A DNA stretch of 64,000 bases from Bacteroides sp. UBA7333. GTDB taxonomy: Bacteria; Bacteroidota; Bacteroidia; Bacteroidales; Bacteroidaceae. A program made the translations under genes and the position numbers. Positions 26,992 through 34,689 of the stretch are shown here, piece by piece. The DNA lies in assembly GCA_002471195.1 (NCBI GenBank), contig DKPN01000006.1:1-64000 (forward strand), given 5' to 3'. Each line of letters starts with the position of its first letter. Position 1 is the stretch's first letter. A model generated the notes under the pieces. That model was not told the origin of the DNA. It made no database searches and worked only from the letters and a program-made list of their open reading frames with translations.

Positions 26992-27247
26992 GATGTGTTA
27001 TTTTGTGTTATTATTACATAGAAAATACAAAACCATTACTTGCAAAACAGAGTCAAAAAACGGCAATTACACAACTGTATATCAAAACAATAGATCAACA
27101 TACAAACCATATTAGAAGTAACAATGCAAACCCAATATTTCAATTTAATTTCAAAGCAGGGACATTCTAATATAAAATAGATGTGAAAAACATTACATTC
27201 TCCTATATATTCCTTACGTAGCAATGCAAAAATAAATAAGATATTTT

Positions 27248-27267
27248 TTATACCATAAATGGTATAA
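27248..27267. promoter_or_regulatory. Perfect 20-bp palindrome
   Basis: TTATACCAT-aa-ATGGTATAA is a perfect palindrome in the AT-rich gap, operator-like, about 40 bp before the Abi remnant. No intact gene is adjacent. Confidence 0.5.
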
Positions 27268-27303
27268 ATCGAAAAGTTATTAGATATACTTTTACCATAT
27301 AAT

Positions 27304-27423
27304 ATAACACAGAATGAACTTAAAGAGAATTTGAAGGCATTGTTGGAGAAATATCCAATGATAGATCCTTTGGCTATGGGTATCCCTGCCAGTGGTTTGG
27401 AAAATTAGGCGCTTTGGAGATAA
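27304..27423 (+). pseudogene. C-terminal remnant of an Abi_2 (AbiD/F) family protein
   Basis: The frame reads NELKENLKALLEKYPMIDPL, then AMGIPASGLEN, TAG, ALWR, TAA. This is the conserved tail of Abi-family abortive infection proteins (normally ending near ...YP.ID..AMG.P.....ALW). Only about 35 codons remain, and an in-frame TAG at 27406 sits before the last residues. No upstream part of the gene is recognisable. Identification is by eye. Confidence 0.55.
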
Positions 27424-27473
27424 TCCGAAATTTAGGTGAATAGAACAAATGCTGGCATGGAAGTAATAAAAGT

Positions 27474-27508
27474 GAACCACATCTTACTCTTTAGAGAGGA
27501 TGTGGTTC
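27474..27508. terminator. Hairpin GAACCACATC/GATGTGGTTC
   Basis: Perfect 10-bp stem with a 15-base loop that itself contains CTCT/AGAG. There is no strong T run. It is probably the old terminator of the lost Abi gene. Confidence 0.5.
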
Positions 27509-27518
27509 GCAAATATTA

Positions 27519-27716
27519 TTATAGTTTATTATAATACGCACAGTTGAACCAAACAATGACACTTAGCGCGATTATAATACGAATAATACATATTATAATC
27601 CATTGTTTTTGGTGAGACTGTATAGCCTTTTTGATGTCTTTTCCTGCTAAATAAAGGACATACAAAAAAATGACATTTTGTGTAATATATAATATTACGA
27701 ATGTATTATGTGTCAT
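27519..27716 (-). CDS. Doubtful small two-helix membrane protein
   Basis: A 65-codon frame with two hydrophobic stretches (residues 5-24 and 38-58) around a basic loop (GKDIKKAIQSHQKQW). The pattern could be a small membrane protein, but it is AT-rich, has no visible promoter and resembles no family I know. It may be chance. The rest of 26992-28027 outside listed sites shows nothing clear. Confidence 0.25.
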   Translation of the reverse strand: MTHNTFVILYITQNVIFLYVLYLAGKDIKKAIQSHQKQWIIICIIRIIIALSVIVWFNCAYYNKL

Positions 27717-27871
27717 AATTCCTATGGTATATCACCCGACCTGTGTCAAGCATGTTTGTTACGAATTGTTGCTATCATAAAACAACATGTTTTTCTTTCT
27801 GCATACAAAATTATTAAAAATGATAATATATGCAACTTTTTGTCCATTATAGTTCTTGCATGAAAATGTTG

Positions 27872-27903
27872 TAGCTTTGTGCAGCGCCTTGGCACTTAGC
27901 CAA
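27872..27903 (+). promoter_or_regulatory. Promoter-like element and leader hairpin before pncA
   Basis: TAGCTTTG (27872-27879) is a -7 element, followed at once by the hairpin TTGGC-actta-GCCAA (27889-27903). It would give a leader of about 140 nt before pncA. A second -7-like TATTTTTG at 27999-28006 lies 22 bp from the ATG and may be the main promoter. Confidence 0.4.
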
Positions 27904-28027
27904 AGTGAAGTGGAATTATACTGCTAATACAAATCTTAACTATATCATAATAAACAGACAAAAAATGAATAATGTATATAAGTTTTGAAATTTAGGACTA
28001 TTTTTGTATTGCATTAAGTAAACAAAT

Positions 28028-28582
28028 ATGAATAAGTTATTATTGATAGTCGATCCACAGATCGATTTTATCAACGGTAGTCTACCGGTAGGTGGCGCAG
28101 AAACAGCAATGAATCAATTGACTGAATATATCCTTGAAACTGATGGTAAGTATCTATTTAAAGTGGCAACTGCCGATTGGCATCCTCACAATCATTGCTC
28201 CTTCGATATAAACGGCGGACAATGGCCGGTGCATTGCGTGCAACATAGTGTAGGAGCTACTATTTGGCCAGCACTTTTCGATGCTATACACAATACTAGT
28301 GGACATTGCGAAGTCTTAACCAAAGGCAACCACTCCGATAAAGAAGAATACTCCATATTCAGAAATACTCCCTCGGCCAAACGATTCAACGATATTATCT
28401 TGCAATACAATATTGAGCAGGTAGATATTTGTGGTTTAGCTGGCGACATTTGTGTACTCAATACACTGAAGGATGGAATCGAAATCTATGGTTCCGAACT
28501 GTTTCATACCTTACTGTCCTACTCTCCTTCGCTCGATGGCGGAGCATTACTAACAGAATTCATCAATAGCAACCATTTATGA
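28028..28582 (+). CDS. pncA: Nicotinamidase (isochorismatase fold)
   Basis: A 184-residue cysteine hydrolase. The triad appears as Asp in LLIVDPQIDF, Lys in VLTKGNHSD and Cys in GLAGDICVLNT. The metal ligands are in TADWHPHNHCSF. Nicotinamidase deamidates nicotinamide to nicotinate. It overlaps pncB by ATGA (28579-28582), so the two enzymes form a coupled Preiss-Handler salvage unit, which strengthens the call over other isochorismatase-like hydrolases. Confidence 0.92.
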   Translation: MNKLLLIVDPQIDFINGSLPVGGAETAMNQLTEYILETDGKYLFKVATADWHPHNHCSFDINGGQWPVHCVQHSVGATIWPALFDAIHNTSGHCEVLTKGNHSDKEEYSIFRNTPSAKRFNDIILQYNIEQVDICGLAGDICVLNTLKDGIEIYGSELFHTLLSYSPSLDGGALLTEFINSNHL

Positions 28583-29784
28583 TCAAGCAAATAATCACTC
28601 ATTTCACCGACGATGATCTGTATAAATTCACCATGTGTTGTGCAGTTATCGATAACTTTCCGCGTGCACAGGTGAAATATACATTTACAGATAGAGACCA
28701 TACGGTATATCCCAAAGGGTTTGCAGATGAGTTGATGAAGCAAATCATCTTGTTAGAGAATGTTATCATCACCGATGAAGAGATTGATTTCATGAAACGC
28801 AAATGTGGCTATATTCCAAATTGGTTTTACACCTATCTCAAAGGATATCGTTTCAATCGCAATTGGGTAAAAGCTTCGCAAAATGAGGAAGGGTATCTAT
28901 CCATCGACTTTGAAGGCAGTTGGTCAGACACCATTTTACTAGAAGTAAAGGTATTGGCCATCATCTCCGAATTGTACTATATCATGACCGAACAAACCGA
29001 CAAATTCGATTATGATGAATATTATAAAAAGTCGTATGCAAAAGCCGAAAGATTGCTCGAAGCAGGCTGCATATATACCGATTTCGGTACACGCCGCCGT
29101 GTTTCGTTAGAAGCCGAAGATGTTGTGGTGAAAGCCATGAAAGATTGTTATCATTCGAAACAATGGAATGGCCGTTTTGTAGGTACAAGTAATATTTATT
29201 TGGCGATGAAACACGATTTACTACCGGTGGGTACAATGGCGCATGAATTTGTTTGTGCCATTGGTGGTATGTACGGGCCGCAAATGGCCAATCACATAGC
29301 TATGAACTCATGGCGAAATACTTTCAGAGGTGCATTGGGAACTTACTTATACGACAGTTTCGGATGGGAAATCTTTAGCCTCAACTTCTCAGAAGATTTT
29401 GCCAATCTATTTAAAGGCTTACGGGTAGATAGTGGCGACAATTATGAGCAACTGCATAAAATTGTAGATAAGTACAAATCGTTTGGCATTGACCCACGTA
29501 CCAAACAGGTGGTGTTTAGTAATGCACTCGATACCGACCGCACCATCGCCATACATAAATATGCAACTCAATATTGCCAACCTTCATTTGGTATAGGCAC
29601 CCACTTTACCAACGATTTCGATGGTATCAAACCAATGAATATCGTCATTAAACTGATTGCTGTGAAGATAACAGAGTCGTGGACATTCTACAATGACACG
29701 TGTAAACTCAGTGAAGACGATGGAAAGCATACCGGTGATCCGGAGGTGATAAAACGCTTTATGGATGCTTTAAATATAAAATAA
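28579..29784 (+). CDS. pncB: Nicotinate phosphoribosyltransferase
   Basis: A 401-residue PncB. Signatures are ITHFTDDDLYKFTMC, the phosphorylated-His region GTMAHEFVCAIGG, LRVDSGDNYEQLHK, and the phosphate-binding FGIGTHFTNDF. It makes nicotinate mononucleotide from nicotinate, PRPP and ATP, taking product directly from the upstream PncA. Confidence 0.95.
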   Translation: MIKQIITHFTDDDLYKFTMCCAVIDNFPRAQVKYTFTDRDHTVYPKGFADELMKQIILLENVIITDEEIDFMKRKCGYIPNWFYTYLKGYRFNRNWVKASQNEEGYLSIDFEGSWSDTILLEVKVLAIISELYYIMTEQTDKFDYDEYYKKSYAKAERLLEAGCIYTDFGTRRRVSLEAEDVVVKAMKDCYHSKQWNGRFVGTSNIYLAMKHDLLPVGTMAHEFVCAIGGMYGPQMANHIAMNSWRNTFRGALGTYLYDSFGWEIFSLNFSEDFANLFKGLRVDSGDNYEQLHKIVDKYKSFGIDPRTKQVVFSNALDTDRTIAIHKYATQYCQPSFGIGTHFTNDFDGIKPMNIVIKLIAVKITESWTFYNDTCKLSEDDGKHTGDPEVIKRFMDALNIK

Positions 29785-29920
29785 GAGCTTAACATCAACT
29801 TTATTCGGTTTAAGAGAAGAGACAACGCTAAATTTCATCCAATACAAGTTTTTTGCTTGGATATGTAAAACAGATTTCATACATTTGTGTATGGATTCTT
29901 GAATTAGGTTCTAACAATTT

Positions 29921-29953
29921 ATAGAGTGGAAAATACCAATTTTTCCGCTCTAT
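29921..29953 (+). terminator. Terminator downstream of pncB
   Basis: ATAGAGTGGAAAA pairs with TTTTCCGCTCTAT (13 bp, one G-T), then a run of T. It is 137 bp past the pncB stop. Confidence 0.75.
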
Positions 29954-30007
29954 TTTTTTATGTATTCACCCCTCTTAAAACAGGTATAAAGGATATAAAA
30001 ACTAAAT

Positions 30008-30126
30008 ATCTCATAGAGTTATTTCAAAATCTCTAAGAGATAATGCCATATCTCTAAGAGATATTCACCATAACTCTAAGAGATATGAAAATATGAGTAT
30101 GAGTTACAACAATATCTGTTTGAGAA
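30008..30126. repeat. Six palindromic ATCTCTAAGAGAT units at 21-22-bp period
   Basis: Thirteen-base units start at 30008 (ATCTCATAGAGTT), 30029 and 30050 (both ATCTCTAAGAGAT), 30072 (AACTCTAAGAGAT), 30093 (ATGAGTATGAGTT) and 30114 (ATCTGTTTGAGAA). Steps are 21, 21, 22, 21, 21. The two central units are perfect and the outer ones decay. The 22-base step breaks any reading frame, so the conservation is at DNA level. The architecture mirrors the array at 7117-7176 with a different motif. Confidence 0.85.
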
Positions 30127-30244
30127 ATCATAAAATTAAAAACTGGGCGTAATAAAGAAGAGCTCAACCTGCATAAATGTTATATTTTCATAAATATCAC
30201 ACTTTTACCCCTTGACAAGATTTAGCGAATTTCGATTAAAAAGT
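30127..30244. other. AT-rich spacer
   Basis: Between the palindrome array and the IS21 remnant. No gene, promoter or repeat seen. Confidence 0.5.
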
Positions 30245-30575
30245 CAATATTATTCACTTAGACTTTATGGGTCAGTCTATCTACCATTACTGCCACCGAC
30301 ACCTTATCTATCATAATTTCATTCCATCTGTTAAATGCTAAATTCGTGATAATAATAGTGACTTTCTTTCCTGCTATCAATGATAAATGTTTAAAAAGTA
30401 ATTCTCCCTGGAATTTCTAGTAATTACATACAGTTGCATAACTGATTTGATATCCCTTTGAAAATAAATACAGATAGATGTTCTTCATTAGCATACGTTG
30501 TTTACGAAGCCCCATAGCTACTTTTGAGACATGACTTTTTAAGCAAAGGATTATCCCTTGTTTATCTCAGGAGTT
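30245..30575 (-). mobile_element. IS21-family remnant with IstA-IstB deletion junction
   Basis: On the minus strand the first part reads SHVSKVAMGLRKQRMLMKN and SKGYQISYATVCNY, the start of an IstA-type transposase. After a stop it passes into GELLFKHLSLIAGKK-like and VTIIITNLAFNRWNEIM and VAVMVDRLTHKV, the C-terminal part of the IstB ATPase helper. Most of istA and the front of istB are deleted. No terminal inverted repeats are recognisable. The element is dead. Confidence 0.65.
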
Positions 30576-30642
30576 AATCTTCTGGGTCTACGGTTAGAAG
30601 AACTACAAAAAGAGTCGCTCAGGAAGATACAAAATAAAAAAT

Positions 30643-30816
30643 AATGAATATATTAGATGTGCTTATCAAAGATCGTCGAATATAGCTCAAAATGATCATG
30701 CTAATGATGCTGGAGGATTAATTTCAAACGGATCTTATTGGTTGCATATAAAATTAAAGAAAAATGAGAATGGTTCTTGGACTTTGTGTGATGAATACGT
30801 ATTAGTTACTCCGTAA
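30643..30816 (+). pseudogene. Leaderless copy of the double-glycine peptide (unit 1)
   Basis: The frame reads NEYIRCAYQRSSNIAQ, NDHANDAGGLISNGSYWLHI, KLKKNENGSWTLCDEYVLVT and stops at TAA 30814. Its tail aligns with the peptide at 32387: HANDAGG with NANDARG, then NENGSWTL with NEDDS-stop-TL. The motif AN-AGG-x-S-x-G resembles cores of Bacteroidetes radical-SAM RiPP precursors. No leader or start codon is present. The 19-bp string around TAATGAATATATTAGATGT here recurs at about 32279-32297, suggesting a deletion removed the leader. Confidence 0.5.
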
Positions 30817-30911
30817 CTTTGTGGCGCATATAGGAAGCGTATTTGAATTAATGCTCTCTATATGTTTGTTTGCTGAACTACAATAAAGGTTACTTAATTA
30901 GAATACTAAAA

Positions 30912-32111
30912 ATGAAATACACTCTATTTATTCTTTTTACAACATTTATTATCAGTTGTGGTGATAAACAACCTACCAATCATGTATCTGAGAGCATAGA
31001 GGTTCAAGGAAATCTTCGCATTAACAATCGTAATATGTTATATGCAGATATAATATTGGGTAAACGTGATACTTTAAACGTATTTTTTGACACAGGGTGT
31101 ATGCCAGGGATGATACTTCCAGACTCTATTGCAGCTCGATATATCGACCTTAATAAGCTGTCAAATTCTGCCTATTTTGGTAATAGCCACAGACAAATGG
31201 TTTTATCTCATAATTCCCTTTATAGTAGTTTACCTATAATGCTAGACTCAACAAATATTGAAATGGCAATTATTAATGTTAGCAATAGTAGTGAGATGAT
31301 GTTTGGACTTGGTAATAGAAATAGTTATCGTTATTGGAGTATAAATTATGACAAGATGGTGCTCTCTATTCTTCCAGATAGTACGGTAGTAAATACTGTA
31401 GGGGCACTGGTTTGGAACTTTGAACCTGTATTGTCACAAGTAATATTGGATGTGCCGATGACTCTATATTGCGAAGGCAAGGCATTAACTACCAACCATA
31501 AATGGCTCTTAGATACAGGTACGCCAAATTCAATAGCAATTACAAATCCAGACTTGCAGATAAAGGGTTTTGTAGAAGATATACCACATATAAAGGTATA
31601 CGACCATGGGACAGAGTTTTTAGCTAACAAACGATATCAGTATAAATTTCATCTCGATTCAATAGCTTTTGGTAGTAATGGCAGCTTCTTGAAACATAGC
31701 ACTGCAGTTGTAGATGAAGGATGGATTAATATGATGCAACAGTTTGGGTGTATGGGTACTATTGGCATGGATATATTAAAACACTATAATACTATTATAG
31801 ACTTTAAAGAGAATAGAGTTATACTTCAACCACATGGTAAAACCTTTGACTATTACTCTCCGCTAATTGACAGTGGGCTAGGATTTCACCTCCAGTCGAG
31901 TGGAATGGTAAGCCAGATAGAGGTCGGTCATAGCGCACAGGCAGCAGGTTTACAGCTTGATGATATAATTGTTCAGGTAAATGGCACAGAGTTCGACAGG
32001 AACGAATTGCGCAAAGTAAAAGATGGAACACCTTTAACACTTGCAGTAAAACGAAATAATAAGATGATAGAGATTAAATATACGGCAAGAAAAACTTTAA
32101 AGGCTAATTAG
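30912..32111 (+). CDS. Retropepsin-like aspartic protease lipoprotein with PDZ domain (unit 1)
   Basis: About 399 residues from ATG 30912; a longer TTG-initiated frame is unlikely. The lipoprotein signal has Cys16 (FIISC). Two retropepsin-type lobes each carry Asp-Thr-Gly: D60 in FFDTGCMPG and D201 in LLDTGTPNS. Between the lobes and the tail is a linker with GCMGTIGMDILKHYNTIIDF, and a PDZ-like domain closes the protein (about 315-395, with AGLQLDDIIVQVNG). It is predicted to be a periplasmic or surface protease. It is paralogous to the gene at 32760, and each is preceded by a related peptide. Confidence 0.8.
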   Translation: MKYTLFILFTTFIISCGDKQPTNHVSESIEVQGNLRINNRNMLYADIILGKRDTLNVFFDTGCMPGMILPDSIAARYIDLNKLSNSAYFGNSHRQMVLSHNSLYSSLPIMLDSTNIEMAIINVSNSSEMMFGLGNRNSYRYWSINYDKMVLSILPDSTVVNTVGALVWNFEPVLSQVILDVPMTLYCEGKALTTNHKWLLDTGTPNSIAITNPDLQIKGFVEDIPHIKVYDHGTEFLANKRYQYKFHLDSIAFGSNGSFLKHSTAVVDEGWINMMQQFGCMGTIGMDILKHYNTIIDFKENRVILQPHGKTFDYYSPLIDSGLGFHLQSSGMVSQIEVGHSAQAAGLQLDDIIVQVNGTEFDRNELRKVKDGTPLTLAVKRNNKMIEIKYTARKTLKAN

Positions 32112-32386
32112 GCAGAATACAGATTGCCAAACGAGGATATTACTATGAACTTGTGAAGAATTAGTTGGAATTATGAAGTTAAGAAAAGAGAATAATATTA
32201 GACATTAATGGCTCGCCACCATTGATATTTAACAACAAAAAGCCTTTCTACTAAATGAAAGCAATATACAAAAGATAATTAATGAATATATTAGATGTAT
32301 TCTGCAAACAGTTTTTGAGCTATAACAGCTTTCTGTGATAAAAAAGCAAGGTTATTAATTTCATGAACAACTTAAATTACTAAAAA
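32112..32386. other. Spacer with coding debris before the peptide gene
   Basis: A frame near 32253-32327 reads FLLNESNIQKIINEYIRCIL and shares NEYIRC and a 19-bp string with unit 1 (30641-30660), so this is relict duplicated sequence. No intact gene seen. Confidence 0.4.
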
Positions 32387-32542
32387 ATGAAAAATCTAAA
32401 ATTAAATCAGATAGAAAAAGAAATTAAGTCTAAGAATGAGATGAATCAACTCAGAGGTGGTAACGCAAATGACGCACGTGGTACTCACTCGCTAGGTATG
32501 AAATTAGTGTATATAAACATTATGAATGAAGACGACTCTTGA
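32387..32542 (+). CDS. Double-glycine leader peptide, RiPP-precursor-like (unit 2)
   Basis: A 51-residue peptide. Its leader, MKNLKLNQIEKEIKSKNEMN followed by QLRGG, has the E-M-N-x-L-x-G-G signature of Bacteroidetes radical-SAM-modified RiPP precursors (TIGR04149-like). The core NANDARGTHSLGMKLVYINI ends at a TGA where unit 1 has TGG (Trp), and homology continues past the stop, so the peptide is probably truncated by an opal mutation. There is no rSAM enzyme or ABC transporter in the window. An aspartic protease lipoprotein follows at 32760. The class call rests on the leader pattern. Confidence 0.6.
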   Translation: MKNLKLNQIEKEIKSKNEMNQLRGGNANDARGTHSLGMKLVYINIMNEDDS

Positions 32543-32759
32543 ACTTTAGGCACAGATTCTGTTTGGATCTAAACTATGATAACTATTTTTAGGCAATGAA
32601 ATTTAGATAACGCTGCCTAAAATCTTAAAAACCTATAGTTAATGTGAGATCGATAATCAATTGAGTTTACTATTGCTTGTTTTTGTAATAGTTTGTAAAA
32701 ATTGCTATGAGACCACTCTTAAGAAATAGGGGCAACAGGGAAATCTTAAATATAATCAA
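32543..32759. other. Spacer between peptide and protease, unit 2
   Basis: Contains the tail of peptide homology past the opal stop (TLGTDSVWI, up to about 32573). Otherwise AT-rich with no recognised site. Confidence 0.4.
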
Positions 32760-33869
32760 ATGAAATTTATAACACTACTTATATATTTAACAACCGCTTT
32801 ATCCTGCATATCCACTGATCATAAAAGCTCAGTAGATATTACTATCAGAAGAGGGAATTTCCACATTGACAATGGGGCAATATGGGTCGATGTCATAGTA
32901 AATAATAAAGATAGCGTAAAGGCTATTTTTGACACTGGTGCTCCAACAGGATTAATCTTGTCCGATTGTGATAATGTCATATCATCTGGAGTCGCAAAGG
33001 TTTCTTTTGATGGAGACTTACACTATAATACACATATTTCTAAATGGAATCACAGCAATACTTTAATTGGTATTCGTGGGATGGATCAACATAGATATCT
33101 CTCGATAAACTATGACTCTATGAAAGTGCAATTACTTCCTAAGGGTTCAATTATTGATACTTTAGAGACAATAATTTTAGATTATGAATTTAATAAGGGC
33201 TTAATCTTTGTAGATATACCCATTACATATTATCGACATAATAATAAATTTACGGGAAAGTACTCTTTCTTAGTAGATACAGGCTGGCCAAGTGGTTTTG
33301 CCATAACAGATCCTCCAAATGATTATAATGATTTTATTCATAGTATAGATTTTAGTTATCGATATGCGGACAACAAAGATAATCGCAAAGATAATCTGCT
33401 ATTTAAACTTGACAGCATCAATTTTGCAGGAAAAACTATCGAGAGAGTAAATGGATGCTATGTGTATAGCCGTTCGCTTAATGCGTATCATAAAAATGAT
33501 GTGGTTGGAATTATTGGATTAGAGATACTTAAAGAGTTCAATACTATTATTGATTTTGAAGAGCAACGGATTATTTTAAAAGCTCATAATATTAATGATC
33601 AACCTTTCAATCTTGATTATTTTAATTGGACATTAGGATTTACAATATCTCAATCTGATAAAACTGTAAATGTTATTGAGAAAAATAGCGAAGCAGAACG
33701 GGTTGGTATTCGTTTAGGAGATTTCATCAACTCAATAAATGGCATCCCATCATATCAACTTAACAAGAGTGTAATGGACTCTTTGCTCTTATTAAATTTA
33801 GGCAGCAAAGTAAATGTTTCTGTTGAACGAGGGGGTGTTAATATAGAAGTAGACTATATAATAAAATAG
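32760..33869 (+). CDS. Retropepsin-like aspartic protease lipoprotein with PDZ domain (unit 2)
   Basis: A 369-residue paralogue of the gene at 30912. The lipoprotein signal ends at Cys in TALSCIS. The two catalytic Asp-Thr-Gly motifs are D58 (FDTGAPTG) and D173 (VDTGWPSG). The conserved GIIGLEILKEFNTIIDF linker and a C-terminal PDZ-like domain (about 290-365, with AERVGIRLGDFINSING) follow. Both Asp residues are intact, so the bilobed protease may be active. Pairing with a double-glycine peptide suggests a role in processing, sensing or immunity; this is inference. Confidence 0.8.
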   Translation: MKFITLLIYLTTALSCISTDHKSSVDITIRRGNFHIDNGAIWVDVIVNNKDSVKAIFDTGAPTGLILSDCDNVISSGVAKVSFDGDLHYNTHISKWNHSNTLIGIRGMDQHRYLSINYDSMKVQLLPKGSIIDTLETIILDYEFNKGLIFVDIPITYYRHNNKFTGKYSFLVDTGWPSGFAITDPPNDYNDFIHSIDFSYRYADNKDNRKDNLLFKLDSINFAGKTIERVNGCYVYSRSLNAYHKNDVVGIIGLEILKEFNTIIDFEEQRIILKAHNINDQPFNLDYFNWTLGFTISQSDKTVNVIEKNSEAERVGIRLGDFINSINGIPSYQLNKSVMDSLLLLNLGSKVNVSVERGGVNIEVDYIIK

Positions 33870-33881
33870 AAAATAAATTAT

Positions 33882-33976
33882 ATGCCAAGAAGAGATAATT
33901 TTCATAGCGAAGAGGTGCAAACCATAATGGTAACGCTCCATTTTGGGTTATACGCTGGGAGAGGGGGAATTGCTAA
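33882..33976 (+). pseudogene. Frameshifted N-terminus of an HlyD-family secretion adaptor
   Basis: MPRRDNFHSEEVQTIM in one frame continues one base out as GNAPFWVIRWERGNC and stops at 33974. The pattern HSEEVQ-x-I-M-G-x-x-P-x-W-x-x-R-W is the start of Bacteroidetes HlyD/efflux adaptor proteins linked to peptide exporters. One G is missing after ATAATG. Only about 30 codons remain. It supports a former peptide-export locus. The rest of 33977-34092 shows nothing. Confidence 0.55.
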
Positions 33977-34092
33977 CTTTGTTTATATCCCCCTATATTC
34001 TTATAGATAAAATCAGTATATTTGTAATAGTGATAAGGTAGAATAATAACCAAAAGTAATAACTAAAAGTATAAAAAACTGATTTTCAACCA

Positions 34093-34689
34093 TTACACGA
34101 GCTTCCTAAACTCAAACGAAATGATCTTGTTTACATCAACAATTGTGGATGGATTACCTAAATCGATCATTGCATTAATAAGATGTAATCTATCATATTC
34201 ACCTATTTGATCGATAGATATATCGCGTGTTGTTATAATATTTTTATCGAGCAACATAGCTCTTTTTACCCCTTTCAATAAAGGGCGTTGTGGCGTGAAA
34301 AGGCCTTCATTATTTTCGAAAACAACATTGCAAAATGAGGTATCGGCAATCTTCCCATTCACAGCAATCAATACATCATCGCAATTACCCCGTTTTGCAA
34401 AGAGTCGTTGCAATTCTTGACGGTCGGTATATTTATTCTCATAGAAATAGTGTGGAACATCAACAATTTGCAAAGAATGAATCGTAGGAAATGTATAAGG
34501 AATAAATTCTATGTAATGGACGATTGAATCATATACCACCCTACATTTCACCATCCCTTTTTTATATTCATCGGGTACCGTAATGAAATGGGGCAATATT
34601 GCCCCATTGGTATTGAATGCTCTTTGGCGGTGATAGGCATAATTCATGACTTCCCCATCTACAATCTTTATAGTTTCAACATATTTCAT
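34093..34689 (-). CDS. pabC: Aminotransferase class IV, probable aminodeoxychorismate lyase
   Basis: A 198-residue fold-type IV PLP protein, shorter than E. coli PabC (269). It starts MKYVETIKIVDGEVMNYAYH. A candidate PLP Lys lies in YENKYTDRQE, and DTSFCNVVFENNEG matches the family cofactor loop. It would release pyruvate from aminodeoxychorismate to give p-aminobenzoate for folate. It overlaps pabB by ATGA (34686-34689), which fixes the pathway. Confidence 0.85.
   Translation of the reverse strand: MKYVETIKIVDGEVMNYAYHRQRAFNTNGAILPHFITVPDEYKKGMVKCRVVYDSIVHYIEFIPYTFPTIHSLQIVDVPHYFYENKYTDRQELQRLFAKRGNCDDVLIAVNGKIADTSFCNVVFENNEGLFTPQRPLLKGVKRAMLLDKNIITTRDISIDQIGEYDRLHLINAMIDLGNPSTIVDVNKIISFEFRKLV

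Noticed and set aside
27860..28027. NAD-responsive riboswitch before pncA
   Set aside because: A small hairpin is present, but I see no match to known NAD-class aptamer motifs.
30008..30126. Possible CRISPR array
   Set aside because: Repeats are 13 bp and palindromic with only 8-9 bp between them, far too short for repeat-spacer structure, and no cas genes are present.
30245..30575. Intact insertion sequence
   Set aside because: Both genes are deleted or interrupted and no terminal inverted repeats are visible.
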